DNA from: CAVWGP01 sp963754645
Lineage (GTDB): Bacteria > Pseudomonadota > Alphaproteobacteria > Bin65
Length of the DNA: 64,000 bases
Assembly (NCBI GenBank): GCA_963754645.1
Contig: CAVWGP010000004.1
Span: 434,001-498,000 of the forward strand
Direction of reading: 5' to 3'
Shown: piece after piece, positions 7,102 to 16,255 of the stretch
How positions within the stretch are numbered: position 1 is the stretch's first letter
How the letters are laid out: the number at the start of each line of letters is the position of its first letter
The notes under the pieces: model-generated
Told to the model about the DNA's origin: nothing
What the model saw: the letters and a program-made list of their open reading frames with translations, nothing else
The model's database searches: none
Translations under genes and position numbers: made by a program

Positions 7102-8115
7102 GATGACCTCGTCGGCGCGCACCAGGATCGAGGTCGGCACCGTGATGCCGAGCGCTTTGGCAGCCTTGAGGTTGATGACCAGCTCGAACTTGGTCGGCTG
7201 CAGCACCGGCAGGTCCGCCGGCTTGGCGCCCTTGAGGATCCGGCCCGCGTAGACGCCCGCCTGGCGGTACAGGTCGGCGAGGTCGGTGCCGTAGCTCATG
7301 AGGCCGCCCGCATCGGGAAATTCGCGAAAGGCATAGAAGGCCGGAATGCGGTGCCGCGCCGCCAGCGCCACGAGCCGCGCGCGCTCGCTCATGAAGACAG
7401 GATTGGCGCCGACCAAGAGCGCGCCCGCGCGCTGGCGCAGGATCGTCGCGAAGGCCGCATCGAAGTCGCGCTCGCTGCCGGCGCTCACGACCAGGATCGG
7501 CTGGCCGGCGGCGCGCGCCGCATCCTGGACTTCGATCAACAATTGCTTGCCCGTGGGCGTCGTCTGGTCGATGAGCACGGCGATCACCGAAGCCGCGGGC
7601 ACCAGCTCGCGCAACAGCCCGAGCCGTTTGGCGGTCAGCTCGACGGCGATGTTGATGACGCCGGTCGCATTGCCGCCGGGCCGGCCGAGGCTCGCGACGA
7701 GGCCCAGCTTCACCGGATCGTCGCCGCCGGTGAACACGATGGGGATCGTCGCGGTTGCCGCCTTGGCCGCGAGCGCCGGGTGCGACCCGCCGGTCGCGGC
7801 GATGAGCGCCACGCGGCGGCGAACCAGGTCTTCGGCCAGCGCCGGTAGGCGGTCGTTCTGTCCCTCCGCCCATCGGTATTCGATCGCGACGTTCTGGCCT
7901 TCGACATAGCCGAGTTCGTTCAACCCGCGGCGGAACGCTCCGACCATATGCGCGAATGCCGCGGGCGAGCCGCTGTTGAGAAAGCCGATCACCGGCATTG
8001 CCCACTGCTGCGCGTGTAGAGCGAGCGGCCAGGCGACGGCCGCGCCGCCGAGCGAGGCGAGAAGCTGCCGCCGCCTTGTTCGATGACGGGTCATCACTCG
8101 ATGACGGGTTATCAT
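7096..8115 (-). CDS. ABC-type substrate-binding protein (PF04392-like), copy 3
   Basis: A 339-residue exported binding protein. The start region ITRHRVMTRHRTRRRQLLASLG shows the same repeat-derived leader followed by a twin-arginine-like signal and cleavage near LALHAQQ. Family motifs: LNELGYVEGQNVAIEYRWA, SLGRPGGNATGVINIA, LPVLQPTKFELVINLKAA. ATG 8115 overlaps the stop of copy 4 (ATGA), and its own stop overlaps copy 2, indicating one polycistronic, translationally coupled unit. Ligand unknown. Confidence 0.85.
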   Translation of the reverse strand: MITRHRVMTRHRTRRRQLLASLGGAAVAWPLALHAQQWAMPVIGFLNSGSPAAFAHMVGAFRRGLNELGYVEGQNVAIEYRWAEGQNDRLPALAEDLVRRRVALIAATGGSHPALAAKAATATIPIVFTGGDDPVKLGLVASLGRPGGNATGVINIAVELTAKRLGLLRELVPAASVIAVLIDQTTPTGKQLLIEVQDAARAAGQPILVVSAGSERDFDAAFATILRQRAGALLVGANPVFMSERARLVALAARHRIPAFYAFREFPDAGGLMSYGTDLADLYRQAGVYAGRILKGAKPADLPVLQPTKFELVINLKAAKALGITVPTSILVRADEVIE

Positions 8116-9071
8116 TCGATGACCTCGGTGGCGCGCACCAGGATCGAGGTCGGCACCGCGATGCCGAGCGCCTTTGCGGTCTTGAGGTTGATCACCAGTT
8201 CGAATTTGGTCGGCTGCTCGACCGGCAGGTCGGCTGGCTTGGCGCCCTTCAGTATCTTGTCGACGTAGACCGCGGCCTTGCGATATTGGTCCGCCACGTC
8301 TTGCGCGTATGCTAGCAGGCCTCCGTCCTCGGCAAAGGGCCGGACCGGCGAGGCCGCCGGGAGGCGATGGCTGAGCGCCAGATCGATGGCGCGCTTGCGC
8401 GGCAGGCTCGGCTGGACGATCGCGGCCGCAACCCGCTCGCGCTTCATGGCCATGAAGGCGGCATCGAACTCGTCCACCCCGCCGATCATGATGGTCTGGA
8501 TTTCGATACCGAGCATGCGCGCCGTGAGCTGGATTTGCGCGAGGAAGGGCGTGGTGAACGGATCGGCCGGATTTGCCAACACCCCGACGCGGCGCGCCGC
8601 CGGCAGCAGCTCGCGGATCAGCTCGAGGTTCTTTCCCGCCAATTCGGCGGTCACGCCGGCCATCCCGGTGAGGTTGCCGCCTGGCCGGGCGAGGCTGGCG
8701 ATTAGGCCCGTGCCGACGGGATCGCCCGCTGACGCCATGACGATGGGAATCGTGGCGGTCGCGTGCTTCGCCGCCGCGACCGCCGGTGTTTGTACCGCGA
8801 CGATGATGTCAACCTTGAGCCGGACGAGGTCCGCCGCCAGACCGGCGAGCAAATTCGGTTTGCCGTCTGCCGAACGGAATTCGAACAGGACTCTGCGCCC
8901 TTCGACATAGCCGAGCTCGCGCAAAGAGTTCCGGAACAGCCTCCAAAATGGCTCCGGATTCCCGACGATGAGGACGCCGATTCTCGGCACCTTGGGTTGC
9001 TGCGCACGCCCGGCACGCGGTCGCGCCAAAGCCGCGGCGCCGACAATCGCGATGAAACTTCGCCGCCGCAC
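8112..9071 (-). CDS. ABC-type substrate-binding protein (PF04392-like), copy 4, first of operon
   Basis: A 319-residue exported binding protein and the promoter-proximal gene of the array. GTG 9071 is chosen because GGGAG lies 7 nt upstream and it opens a twin-arginine-like signal VRRRSFIAIVGAAALA. Motifs: LRELGYVEGRRVLFEFRSA, SLARPGGNLTGMAGVTAE, LPVEQPTKFELVINLKTA. The operon promoter should lie in 9072-9209, shared with the divergent MFS gene; no consensus box was identified there. Confidence 0.85.
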   Translation of the reverse strand: MRRRSFIAIVGAAALARPRAGRAQQPKVPRIGVLIVGNPEPFWRLFRNSLRELGYVEGRRVLFEFRSADGKPNLLAGLAADLVRLKVDIIVAVQTPAVAAAKHATATIPIVMASAGDPVGTGLIASLARPGGNLTGMAGVTAELAGKNLELIRELLPAARRVGVLANPADPFTTPFLAQIQLTARMLGIEIQTIMIGGVDEFDAAFMAMKRERVAAAIVQPSLPRKRAIDLALSHRLPAASPVRPFAEDGGLLAYAQDVADQYRKAAVYVDKILKGAKPADLPVEQPTKFELVINLKTAKALGIAVPTSILVRATEVIE

Positions 9072-9209
9072 CTTTTTCTCCCGCCATAGAGTTGGCTGCG
9101 TGGTTGGAAAAGCATAGCACTTGGGTCGTGGCCGCGATATGGGATCGCGTCGCCGATCCCGGCGCGGCGCGCGTTTGCGGCGCTGGCGGCTTATGGCAAT
9201 GTCGCGCCG

Positions 9210-10481
9210 ATGGCGGGGATCGGGATGGGGACGGGCGAAGGGGCGGCGCCGCGGCGCGCGTGGCTGTCGGCGCTGGGCGTGGCGCTGCTGCTGCAGACGA
9301 CGACGTCGCTGCTGCTGCGCACGATTCCCGTGCTCGGACCGGAGATCACCGCGGCGGCGCGCTTGCCGTCCGAATGGATCGGCCATCTCTCCGGCATTCA
9401 TGCCGCGGGCTCGATCGCCTTCATGCTGGTCGGCTCGGCGGTCCTGCTGCGCTTCGGTCCGGTGCGGACCTCGCAATGCGGCGTCGTCGCCGGCGCCATC
9501 GCGATCGCGGCGATGACGGCGGGCGAATGGCCCATTCTGGTGCTGGCCGCCGTGCTGCTCGGCATGGGCTATGGGCCGGCGCCGCCCTCGGGCAGCGAAA
9601 TATTGGCGCGCCATGCGCCGTCCGGCCATCGCAGCCTCATCTTCTCGATCAAGCAATCCGGCGTGCCGTTGGGCGGTGTGCTGGCGGGCCTCATCGTGCC
9701 GCCGGCGATCCTCGCCTTCGGCTGGCAATGGGCCGCCGCAATCATGTCCGCGCTCGCCGTGATCGCGGTGGCGGCGATCGAGCCGCTCCGCAAGCGCTTC
9801 GACGGCGACCGCGCGCCCGCGAACCATCCGGCGCGGTCCATCTCCTTCGCGCGCCTGTTCTCGCCGGGCAATCTGCGGGCCCCGTTCGCCGCCTTGTTCA
9901 GCACCCGCGGCCTGCTGCCGCTCACCGCCGGCTGTTTCCTGTTTTCCTCGGTGCAAGGCTCCTTCATCGCGGTTTTCGTGTCCTATCTCATCGCCGAGGT
10001 CGGATTTTCGCTCGCCGTCGCCGGCGCGGCCTTTTCGGCCACGCAGTTCGCGAGCTTCGGCGCGCGCGTCGCCATGGGTTGGGTCGCGGACCGCATCGGC
10101 TCGGGCATCGCGACTCTCGGGATTCTCGCGCTCTTGTCCTTCGCCGCGATCGGCCTTGTGGCCGCGATCGGTCCGCACTGGTCTTTCGCGGCGCTGCTCG
10201 CCGCCGCGACTTTCGCCGGTTTCGCCTCGACGAGCTGGAACGGCGTCTATCTCGCCGAGGTCGCGCGCTTGGCGCCGCTCGGCCAGATCGGCGACGCCAC
10301 CTCGGGTTCGACGATTTTTATTTTCCTGGGCTATTTCTTCGGCCCCATCGTCTTCGCGCTCGGCGTCGCGCTGCTCGGCAGCTTCGCCGCCGCCTTCGTC
10401 GGACTTGCCGCGATGCCGCTCCTGTCGCTGCCCTTTTTCGTTTTCGCCTGGCGCGCCGAGCGGCGGCGGGTCGCGCGGTAG
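9210..10481 (+). CDS. MFS transporter
   Basis: About 423 residues with 12 predicted transmembrane segments, fitting a single-chain major facilitator. The motif between helices 2 and 3 is degenerate (LLRFGPVRTSQCG); a better one occurs in the second half as MGWVADRIGSGIATLG. It resembles cyanate/Cyn-type permeases in overall layout, but substrate cannot be inferred. Start codon is uncertain (ATG at 9210 or 9222). It is divergent from the binding-protein array. Confidence 0.75.
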   Translation: MAGIGMGTGEGAAPRRAWLSALGVALLLQTTTSLLLRTIPVLGPEITAAARLPSEWIGHLSGIHAAGSIAFMLVGSAVLLRFGPVRTSQCGVVAGAIAIAAMTAGEWPILVLAAVLLGMGYGPAPPSGSEILARHAPSGHRSLIFSIKQSGVPLGGVLAGLIVPPAILAFGWQWAAAIMSALAVIAVAAIEPLRKRFDGDRAPANHPARSISFARLFSPGNLRAPFAALFSTRGLLPLTAGCFLFSSVQGSFIAVFVSYLIAEVGFSLAVAGAAFSATQFASFGARVAMGWVADRIGSGIATLGILALLSFAAIGLVAAIGPHWSFAALLAAATFAGFASTSWNGVYLAEVARLAPLGQIGDATSGSTIFIFLGYFFGPIVFALGVALLGSFAAAFVGLAAMPLLSLPFFVFAWRAERRRVAR

Positions 10482-10499
10482 AGCCGTGCGAGCCGCTCC

Positions 10500-10548
10500 G
10501 GGATTGTTCCCATTTTGTTCTTGACACTGGGAATAATCCCAGTAGACT
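10500..10548 (+). promoter_or_regulatory. promoter with LexA box and two GGGA-N4-TCCC operators
   Basis: In order: GGGATTGTTCCC (10500-10511); overlapping it GTTCCCATTTTGTTC (10506-10520), an exact GTTC-N7-GTTC alphaproteobacterial LexA box; then directly -35 TTGACA (10521-10526), a 16-nt spacer containing GGGAATAATCCC (10529-10540), and -10 TAGACT (10543-10548). This is a strong promoter that two repressors could block. It serves the gene at 10575, whose CGGAGG ribosome-binding site is at 10563. Confidence 0.75.
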
Positions 10549-10574
10549 TCCGGTCGCTCCAACGGAGGTCAGCC

Positions 10575-10919
10575 ATGCTCGACGCCAGCAACCGGATGCG
10601 CCGCCTCGATTTCCTGGCCGCGCAGTACGACGGCCCGATCCCGCCGGCGGCGCTGGAAGCGGCGCGCACCGGGCGCGCCGACGCGTTGGTGACGCAGGAA
10701 ATGCGCGCCAACATGGCGTTGCTCGCCATGCTGTCGCGCGACGCCGTCGCGTCCGGCAAGGCGCACCGCGCGCGCGGCGACTACATCGCCGCCGGCCGCG
10801 CCTTCGAGCGCGCCTTGGGCTATGCCCGCGCGCTGCGCGCCTATCGCGCGCCGTGGAAATCCCATTGCCTGATGCGCAAAGCCGCGCGGACCGCGGCGGA
10901 CCGCGCCGCGCCGCGTTAG
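10575..10919 (+). CDS. hypothetical protein, first gene of HNH unit
   Basis: A 114-residue soluble protein starting at ATG 10575 (CGGAGG 6 nt upstream), beginning MLDASNRMRRLDFLAAQ and Ala/Arg-rich, with probable paired helices (DYIAAGRAFERALGYARAL) reminiscent of one TPR unit. It is 4 nt upstream of the HNH endonuclease gene and shares its operator-rich promoter, so it probably works with it. No family recognised. Confidence 0.65.
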   Translation: MLDASNRMRRLDFLAAQYDGPIPPAALEAARTGRADALVTQEMRANMALLAMLSRDAVASGKAHRARGDYIAAGRAFERALGYARALRAYRAPWKSHCLMRKAARTAADRAAPR

Positions 10920-10923
10920 GACA

Positions 10924-11487
10924 ATGGGCGCGCCCGATCGAGACGGGGCGGGAGGCTTCACGCTCAATCGCACCGAGGAATTTGCGCGTGATCTCGACAA
11001 AGTCCACGGCCGTGACTGCGCGCACGAGACGACCGCCATTCGCAAGGTGCCCGTCGCCGGCGGCGCGATCCAGCTCCGCCGGCAATGCCTCGCCTGCGGC
11101 GAGTTGATCGGCACCGCCATTGCCAAAGCGGCGGCGCCGGAAAATCCGCCGCTCTACGACGAAGCATTGCGCGCGCGGTCGCGTGCGGCGCACGCCGATG
11201 CGCGGCGCGCCATCGAGCAGCGCCACGCCCTGATGCAGCAAGCGATGCGTGCGGAACGGTCGGGCTGGTACCGTGCCTATCTCAAGACGCCGCAATGGCG
11301 CGACCGGCGCGAGAAAATTCTGCGGCGCGCCGGCGGATGGTGCGAAGGCTGCGGCACCCGGCCGGCGACCGAGGTCCATCATTTGAGCTATGCGAACGTG
11401 TTCGATGAATTCCTGTTCGAGCTGGCGGCGCTGTGCGCGGCGTGTCACCGGCGCGTGCATGGCAGGGCGGATGATGTTTGTTCATGA
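10924..11487 (+). CDS. HNH endonuclease
   Basis: A 187-residue protein with an N-terminal zinc-ribbon-like CxxC (RRQCLACGE) and a C-terminal HNH nuclease: GGWCEGCG, EVHHLSYANVFDE and ALCAACHRRVH supply the beta-beta-alpha metal site (HH, N, H) and four structural Cys. HNH proteins of this size are common in phages next to terminases, where they assist packaging cuts, and in mobile elements. It follows the 10575 gene by 4 nt. The promoter upstream carries a LexA box and repressor-type palindromes, so it is probably induced by DNA damage. Confidence 0.8.
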   Translation: MGAPDRDGAGGFTLNRTEEFARDLDKVHGRDCAHETTAIRKVPVAGGAIQLRRQCLACGELIGTAIAKAAAPENPPLYDEALRARSRAAHADARRAIEQRHALMQQAMRAERSGWYRAYLKTPQWRDRREKILRRAGGWCEGCGTRPATEVHHLSYANVFDEFLFELAALCAACHRRVHGRADDVCS

Positions 11488-11502
11488 ATCTGAGTTCCGG
11501 GA

Positions 11503-12453
11503 TCAGCCGCGGGCCCGCCGCAGCCGGTCGCCCAACGGCCCGGTCAGGGCCACGCCGGCGCTGGCCAGCGCCATCCCGAGCCAGGCCAGCGGCGGGATCG
11601 GTTCGCCGAGCAGGATCCAGGCGGTGATCGCGGTGGCCGGCGGCAACAGGAAGAACAGGGCCGAGACGCGCGCGACTTCGCCGCTGCGCACCATGGCGAG
11701 ATAGAGCGAGATTGCGATCAAGGAATTGGCGATGACGAGATAGGCGAGGGCGCCGGCGAAGGCGCCGCTCCACGCGACCGTCATGCGTTCGAAAGCGAGC
11801 GCGAGCAGTAAGGTCGGAACGAAGCCGACGGCGTATTGAACCAGGTTTGCCACCACGGGATGCGCGCCCTGGCTCGGGTCGGAGGCCGGCGTCGCCATGA
11901 AACGCTTCTCGTAAAGCGTGCTCGCGACGATGGCGGCGAGCGCGCCGACGCCGCAAGCCAGGCTCGCGACCAACGTCGCCTCGATCGACGAGCGCGCCAG
12001 GATGACGAGCGCGGCGCCGGCAAGGCCGAGCGCTAGGCCGAGCCAGCGCAGGCCATCGACGCGTTCGCCGGCGATCGAGGGAGCCAGCACGGCGATGCAG
12101 ATCGGCTGCAGCGACAAGATGAGCGCCAGGCTTCCGGCGCTCAAGCCGAGATCGACCGAGACGTAGATCAAACCGAAATAGGCGAACTGAAACGCAAAAC
12201 CGACGGCGACCAGATGGCGCCACACCGCAGCGCGGCGCGGCAGCGCCGGCCGGATCGCGACGAACAAGGCGGCCAGGATGGCGAGCACGAAGGCGTAGCG
12301 CAGCGCCAGAAACGTCATCGGTTCGGCCGAGGCGACGCCGAGCTTGGCCACCGGCACGCCGGTCGCCCACAGCGCGAGAAAAATGGCGGGCGCGGCGCGC
12401 AGCCATAGCGGGGCGGCGATCGGCGGGCTTGATCGATCTTGGACGTGCGGCAT
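11503..12453 (-). CDS. EamA/DMT-family transporter
   Basis: About 316 residues with ten predicted transmembrane helices in two EamA repeats, typical of inner-membrane drug/metabolite exporters. The second repeat ends with VSALFFLLPPATAITAWILLGE, a family hallmark. The start is placed at ATG 12453 (MPHVQDRSS), with ATG 12471 as an alternative. It converges with the HNH gene, 15 nt apart. Substrate unknown. Confidence 0.8.
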   Translation of the reverse strand: MPHVQDRSSPPIAAPLWLRAAPAIFLALWATGVPVAKLGVASAEPMTFLALRYAFVLAILAALFVAIRPALPRRAAVWRHLVAVGFAFQFAYFGLIYVSVDLGLSAGSLALILSLQPICIAVLAPSIAGERVDGLRWLGLALGLAGAALVILARSSIEATLVASLACGVGALAAIVASTLYEKRFMATPASDPSQGAHPVVANLVQYAVGFVPTLLLALAFERMTVAWSGAFAGALAYLVIANSLIAISLYLAMVRSGEVARVSALFFLLPPATAITAWILLGEPIPPLAWLGMALASAGVALTGPLGDRLRRARG

Positions 12454-12471
12454 GATCGAAGCTTGTGGCAC

Positions 12472-12822
12472 GAATTCCGGCTATTATCGCCCTGCAAATT
12501 TGCGCTGCGACACCCGCGCCGACTATTGCGCCGCGATGCAGGGATCGCTGAATCGATATTTCGGCGTCGTGCCGCGACCCTGCGGATCGGCCAATTGGAT
12601 GACATCGTCGCAACGCGATGGCAGGCCGCCCTCCGCCATGGGCAACGACGAGATCGGGCGGCTGAAGCGCCGCGCGCGGCGGCGCGATCCGGCCGGGCTG
12701 TGACGGCTGTCACACAAAAAGTGCCGCCCGTTGTGAACCCGTGCACAGAGCTTCGGGCGCCATTCAGCTAAGGTTCATCCAGTTACGAACTGCACCGCAA
12801 ACCGAGAGAAAGGATCACGACC
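12472..12822. other. gene-poor stretch
   Basis: About 350 nt without a convincing gene. A minus-strand frame (12523-12717, 64 residues) exists but has no ribosome-binding site or known motif. The right end holds the leader of the secreted protein at 12823, including the palindromic TGTGACGGCTGTCACA (12700-12715). Confidence 0.4.
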
Positions 12823-13227
12823 ATGTTCAACGTCAAAACCATCGCCCTCGCCACCGCCGCTATCGCCGTGCTCGCGGCGCCGGCCAGCGCCCGCCCGAAT
12901 GTCGGCGACGCAACCGCGCGCACCTGCATGGGCGTCGTCTGCATGAAGAGCTTCGAGACCGTCGATCGCAACGAATTCGAGCGCAAGATGCGCTTCTCCT
13001 ATCGCGGCCGGATGGACGTGAAGTACTACAAGATCACTTACGTCGATCTGAAAACGGGCCTGACGACGCGGTTCGTCAACGTCATCGCCGACAGCACCAG
13101 CTTCGAAAGCCACAACTGGGCCATCAAGGTGACGCCGAACCAGACCTACAAGTTCAACGTCAAGGCCTGCACGGCCGCCAATGTGTGCACCACGACCGGC
13201 CGTTTCACCTTCAAGACGCGCGCCTAG
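12823..13227 (+). CDS. secreted FN3-like protein, copy A
   Basis: A 134-residue protein with a Sec signal peptide (MFNVKTIALATAAIAVLAAPASA) and GAGAAAGGA ribosome-binding sequence. The mature part is a compact beta-rich domain with TYVDLKTGLTTR and NQTYKFNVKACTAANVC, resembling a fibronectin type III-like fold. Two CxxxxC-like pairs (CMGVVC, CTAANVC) could form disulfides. It is nearly identical to the next gene, and each copy is followed by the same hairpin, so a whole transcription unit was duplicated. Function unknown. Confidence 0.75.
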   Translation: MFNVKTIALATAAIAVLAAPASARPNVGDATARTCMGVVCMKSFETVDRNEFERKMRFSYRGRMDVKYYKITYVDLKTGLTTRFVNVIADSTSFESHNWAIKVTPNQTYKFNVKACTAANVCTTTGRFTFKTRA

Positions 13228-13252
13228 CCGCCCAACAAAGCTTCTCGCGACC

Positions 13253-13284
13253 CGCCCGGCCCTCGCAAAAGCGACGGCCGGGCG
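13253..13284 (+). terminator. hairpin terminator after copy A
   Basis: CGCCCGGCCCTCGC, AAAA loop, GCGACGGCCGGGCG, followed by CTTTCGTT. A strong GC stem lies 25 nt after the stop; the T-run is weak. Confidence 0.65.
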
Positions 13285-13488
13285 CTTTCGTTGGCGGTAA
13301 GAACGACATACGCAGGCCACTGGCGGCGCCTCCCCGCGATATTTTCGAGAAATTTCAAGCCGGGTGTGATGGCGGACACAGCCCGGCCGGCCGCGTTCAG
13401 CTACGGTTCACGCGAACTTCGAGCCGAACGGTCAAACCGCCGGGCTTCGAAGGTTTCCGCCGTCAATCTCCAGGAAAGGAAAGCGACC

Positions 13489-13893
13489 ATGTTCAATCTC
13501 AAGACACTCGCCCTTGCCGCCGCCGCCATCGCCACGCTCGCGGCGCCTGCCAGCGCCCGCCCGAATGTCGGCGACGCGACTGCACGGACCTGCAGCGGCG
13601 TCATCTGTATGAAGAGCTTCAACACCGTCGATCAGAACGATTTCGCGCGCAAGATGCGCTTTTCCTATCGCGGCCGGATGGACGTGACGTACTACAAGAT
13701 CACTTACGTCGATCTGAAGACGGGCCTGACCACGCGGATCGTGAACGTCATCGCCGACAGCAGCAATTTCGAGAGCCGCAATTGGTCGATCAATGTTTCG
13801 CCGAGCCAGACCTACAATTTTAAGGTCAAGGCCTGCACCGCGGCCAATGTCTGCACCACGACGGGCCGTTTCACGTTCAAGACGCGCGCCTAG
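13489..13893 (+). CDS. secreted FN3-like protein, copy B
   Basis: A 134-residue paralog of the gene at 12823 with identical length, the same signal peptide (MFNLKTLALAAAAIATLAA), Cys spacing and C-terminus (TTTGRFTFKTRA). ATG 13489 follows CAGGAAAGGA. Differences are conservative (M to S, K to T, H to R), suggesting retention under selection rather than decay. Upstream leaders also share CAGCTACGGTTCA / CAGCTAAGGTTCA, so the promoter was probably duplicated too. Confidence 0.75.
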   Translation: MFNLKTLALAAAAIATLAAPASARPNVGDATARTCSGVICMKSFNTVDQNDFARKMRFSYRGRMDVTYYKITYVDLKTGLTTRIVNVIADSSNFESRNWSINVSPSQTYNFKVKACTAANVCTTTGRFTFKTRA

Positions 13894-13920
13894 TCGCCGA
13901 ACCAAGTCGCCGAACGATCC

Positions 13921-13950
13921 GCCCGGCCCTCGCGCAAGCGACGGCCGGGC
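13921..13950 (+). terminator. hairpin terminator after copy B
   Basis: GCCCGGCCCTCGC and GCGACGGCCGGGC form a stem equivalent to the hairpin after copy A; GAATTCGTT follows. Confidence 0.6.
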
Positions 13951-13984
13951 GAATTCGTTGCGGGCGCGACTGCTATGCCACGTC

Positions 13985-15569
13985 TTAGATAGGCTGCGTT
14001 TGCTTGTTGAGCACGCGCTCGCGCGAAAAGCGCGCAATCGCCGTCGTGCCGGCGCCGAGCCGGCTCTCGAGGACCAAGCTGCCGCCGTGCAACAGCATCA
14101 GGCTGCGGCTGATCGACAGGCCGAGTCCCGTGCCGCCGCGCGCGCGGCCGCCTTGACTTTGCCGGAATGGATCGAACACGTGCTCGATATCCGCCTCGGC
14201 AATGCCGATGCCCTGATTGGTAACGCGCAAAGCGAAAGATGCATCCGCCGCGGCGGCGGCGCTCACCGTGACGCGCCCGCCCGGCTCGGAAAACTTGACG
14301 GCATTCGCGAGCAGATTGAGCAATACCTGCTTGCGGGAGCGCGCATCGGCCCGGATCGCGGGCGCGTCGGCGCCGATGTCGATGGTCAGCGCGATGCGGC
14401 GTTCATTGGCGCGGCCCTGAATCAGCTTGCCGCAGGCGTCGGCGATCTCGGCGATATTCACCGCCTCATCGTCGAGCGTAATTTCGCCCGCCTCGATCTT
14501 GGACATGTCGAGAATGTCGCCGATGATCGAAAGCAGGTGGAGCCCGCTGCGGTGGACATTATCCGAATATTCCACATAGACAGCCGGCGCCGGGCCCATG
14601 AGCTGGCGCGCCATCATCTCGGCGGAATCCGATGATGGCGTTGAGCGGCGTGCGCAGTTCGTGGCTCATGTTTGCCAGGAATTCCGATTTGGCGCGGTTG
14701 GCCGCCACCTCGGCGTCGCGCGCGCGCCGCATCTCCTCGGCGCGGGACGTTTCGGCTGCCGTGGAGGCTTGCAGGCGCGTGTTCTCGATGCGGCCCACGC
14801 GCAGCGCCTCGACCGCGCGGGCCAAGTCGCCGATCTCGCTCTTGCGGGCGACCTCGGGAATGGTCACCGTCGTGTCGCCGGCGGTCACGCGGCGCGTCGT
14901 GTCGATCAAATGACCGATCGGCCGGGCGATGCCGAAGACGAGGATCAAGAGCGAGGCGCCGACGGCCGCCAAACCAACAATCAAGATCGTGTCCGCTATG
15001 AATTCCAGCCGGCCGGCGAGCACTCGCGCGGTGTCGACGTGTTCGCGCGATTGCGCTTCGACCCGCTCGCGCACTTGGCGGATGCATCGTTCCAGCGGCA
15101 CGCGAATGTCGAGCCATTCGTCGTGCATTTGCTCGAGCAGCACGCGGTCGGCTTCGCCCTGGTTGTTCGGGAGCGCCCGGAACTTGACACGAATGCGCGC
15201 GATCAGCGGCGGCAGGGTGGCGAGCGCGTCGGCCGCGCGCGCCTCGGTGACGCCGTCGACATACGGACGCAGCCGGACGCGCGACTTGTTCCAGCGCTCA
15301 AACAATCCCTCGGCCAGGACCGGCAAGGATTGTGCGACGCCAGACGGCGTGAATATTCCGCCCGCGGTGCCGATCATAAGCCGGCTTACCGTACCGGCGT
15401 CTTCCGAGAGCCCATTGATGGCCGCGGTCGCCTCGCGGTCGCGTTCGCCGATGTTGAACATCGCTTGGGTGTGGTTGTGGACCGCGGATTTGAGCGCGAT
15501 GTGCTGCGCCACCAAGACGGCGAGGACCACGGCCGTAACGATCTTGGCCCGAATTCGATATCCGTCCAA
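13985..15569 (-). pseudogene. sensor histidine kinase, frameshifted in HisKA domain
   Basis: Order: transmembrane segment (residues 8-25), long periplasmic sensor region, second transmembrane segment (about 191-215), HAMP linker, HisKA box with phosphoacceptor in NMSHELRTPLNAIIGF, then HATPase with LLNLLANAVKFSEPGG (N box), NQGIGIAEADIEHVFDPF (G1/F) and GTGLGLSISRSL (G2). The frame breaks right after IIGF: GGATTCCGCCGAGATGATG has one base too many, and removing one restores the usual GFAEMMARQ. The extra base is at 14621-14624. The only in-frame start found is TTG 15569. No response regulator gene is adjacent. Decay and sequencing error are both possible. Confidence 0.8.
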
Positions 15570-15619
15570 ACCAGTTGGACGTTCGGCTTTGCGGACCCGC
15601 TTCCATGGTCAGCTGACGG

Positions 15620-16053
15620 CTAGCGTTCGACCGGTTGTTGTTGCTTGAGCCATTCGGCCCAGCCGCCGCGGAACCATTGGATATTGCTATAACCGGCGTC
15701 CACCGCTGCCTTGGCACCCTTGTAGCTTCGCCAGCCATCAATTCCATGGCTGTAGATTACGATCGCCGCGCTCTTGTCCGCGCCGAAACTCGCTATATGC
15801 GATGGCGTAATCTCCTCGTTGCGCGGCAGCACGAGATTGCGCGCGCCGGGCACATGGCCCTCGACATATTGCGCCTTCACGCGCACGTCGATAATAACGG
15901 CGGCGCCGCGATCGACGATACGGCGCAGGTCCTCGGCCGCGATTATCTGACGCCGGGCAATTCGGCTGGCGTCTCCGGCAAACCCTGTGCGGCCGCCTCG
16001 ATCGCTCCAAGGCAGAGCAGTGCCGCGCCCACGAACGTCCGTATCGTCATCAT
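15620..16053 (-). pseudogene. exported rhodanese-like protein, frameshifted, lacks active Cys
   Basis: Begins at ATG 16053 (GGGAGG upstream) with a signal peptide (MTIRTFVGAALLCLGAIEA), then reaches PAELPGVR and a stop in frame. A one-base shift near 15946-15955 continues as IIAAEDLRRIVDRGAAVIID, QYVEGHVPGARN and WFRGGWAEWLKQQ, a normal single-domain rhodanese. The active-site loop reads IYSHGIDGWRS where catalytic members have Cys, so even the restored protein should lack sulfurtransferase activity. It lies 50 nt downstream of the kinase on the same strand order and could have been a periplasmic partner. Confidence 0.7.
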
Positions 16054-16255
16054 CGCACCCTCCCGCTTCAGCTCAAGCGGCTGAGATTTTCATCCAATAC
16101 AATGGTATCGCCCGATCGCTAATTAGAAATTAACGGTAGAATATTTGCCGCCGAGGCAATGGTCTTGCATCCTGTGGGCCGCTCGTTCGGCGCGCTTGCC
16201 GGGGGGTGCCGGAGCCTGCAACAATGCCAAGGTATTAACGCCGGGGGAGGGGACA

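Noticed and set aside
12523..12717. 64-codon minus-strand frame
   Set aside because: No ribosome-binding site, no family resemblance; composition like a shadow frame.
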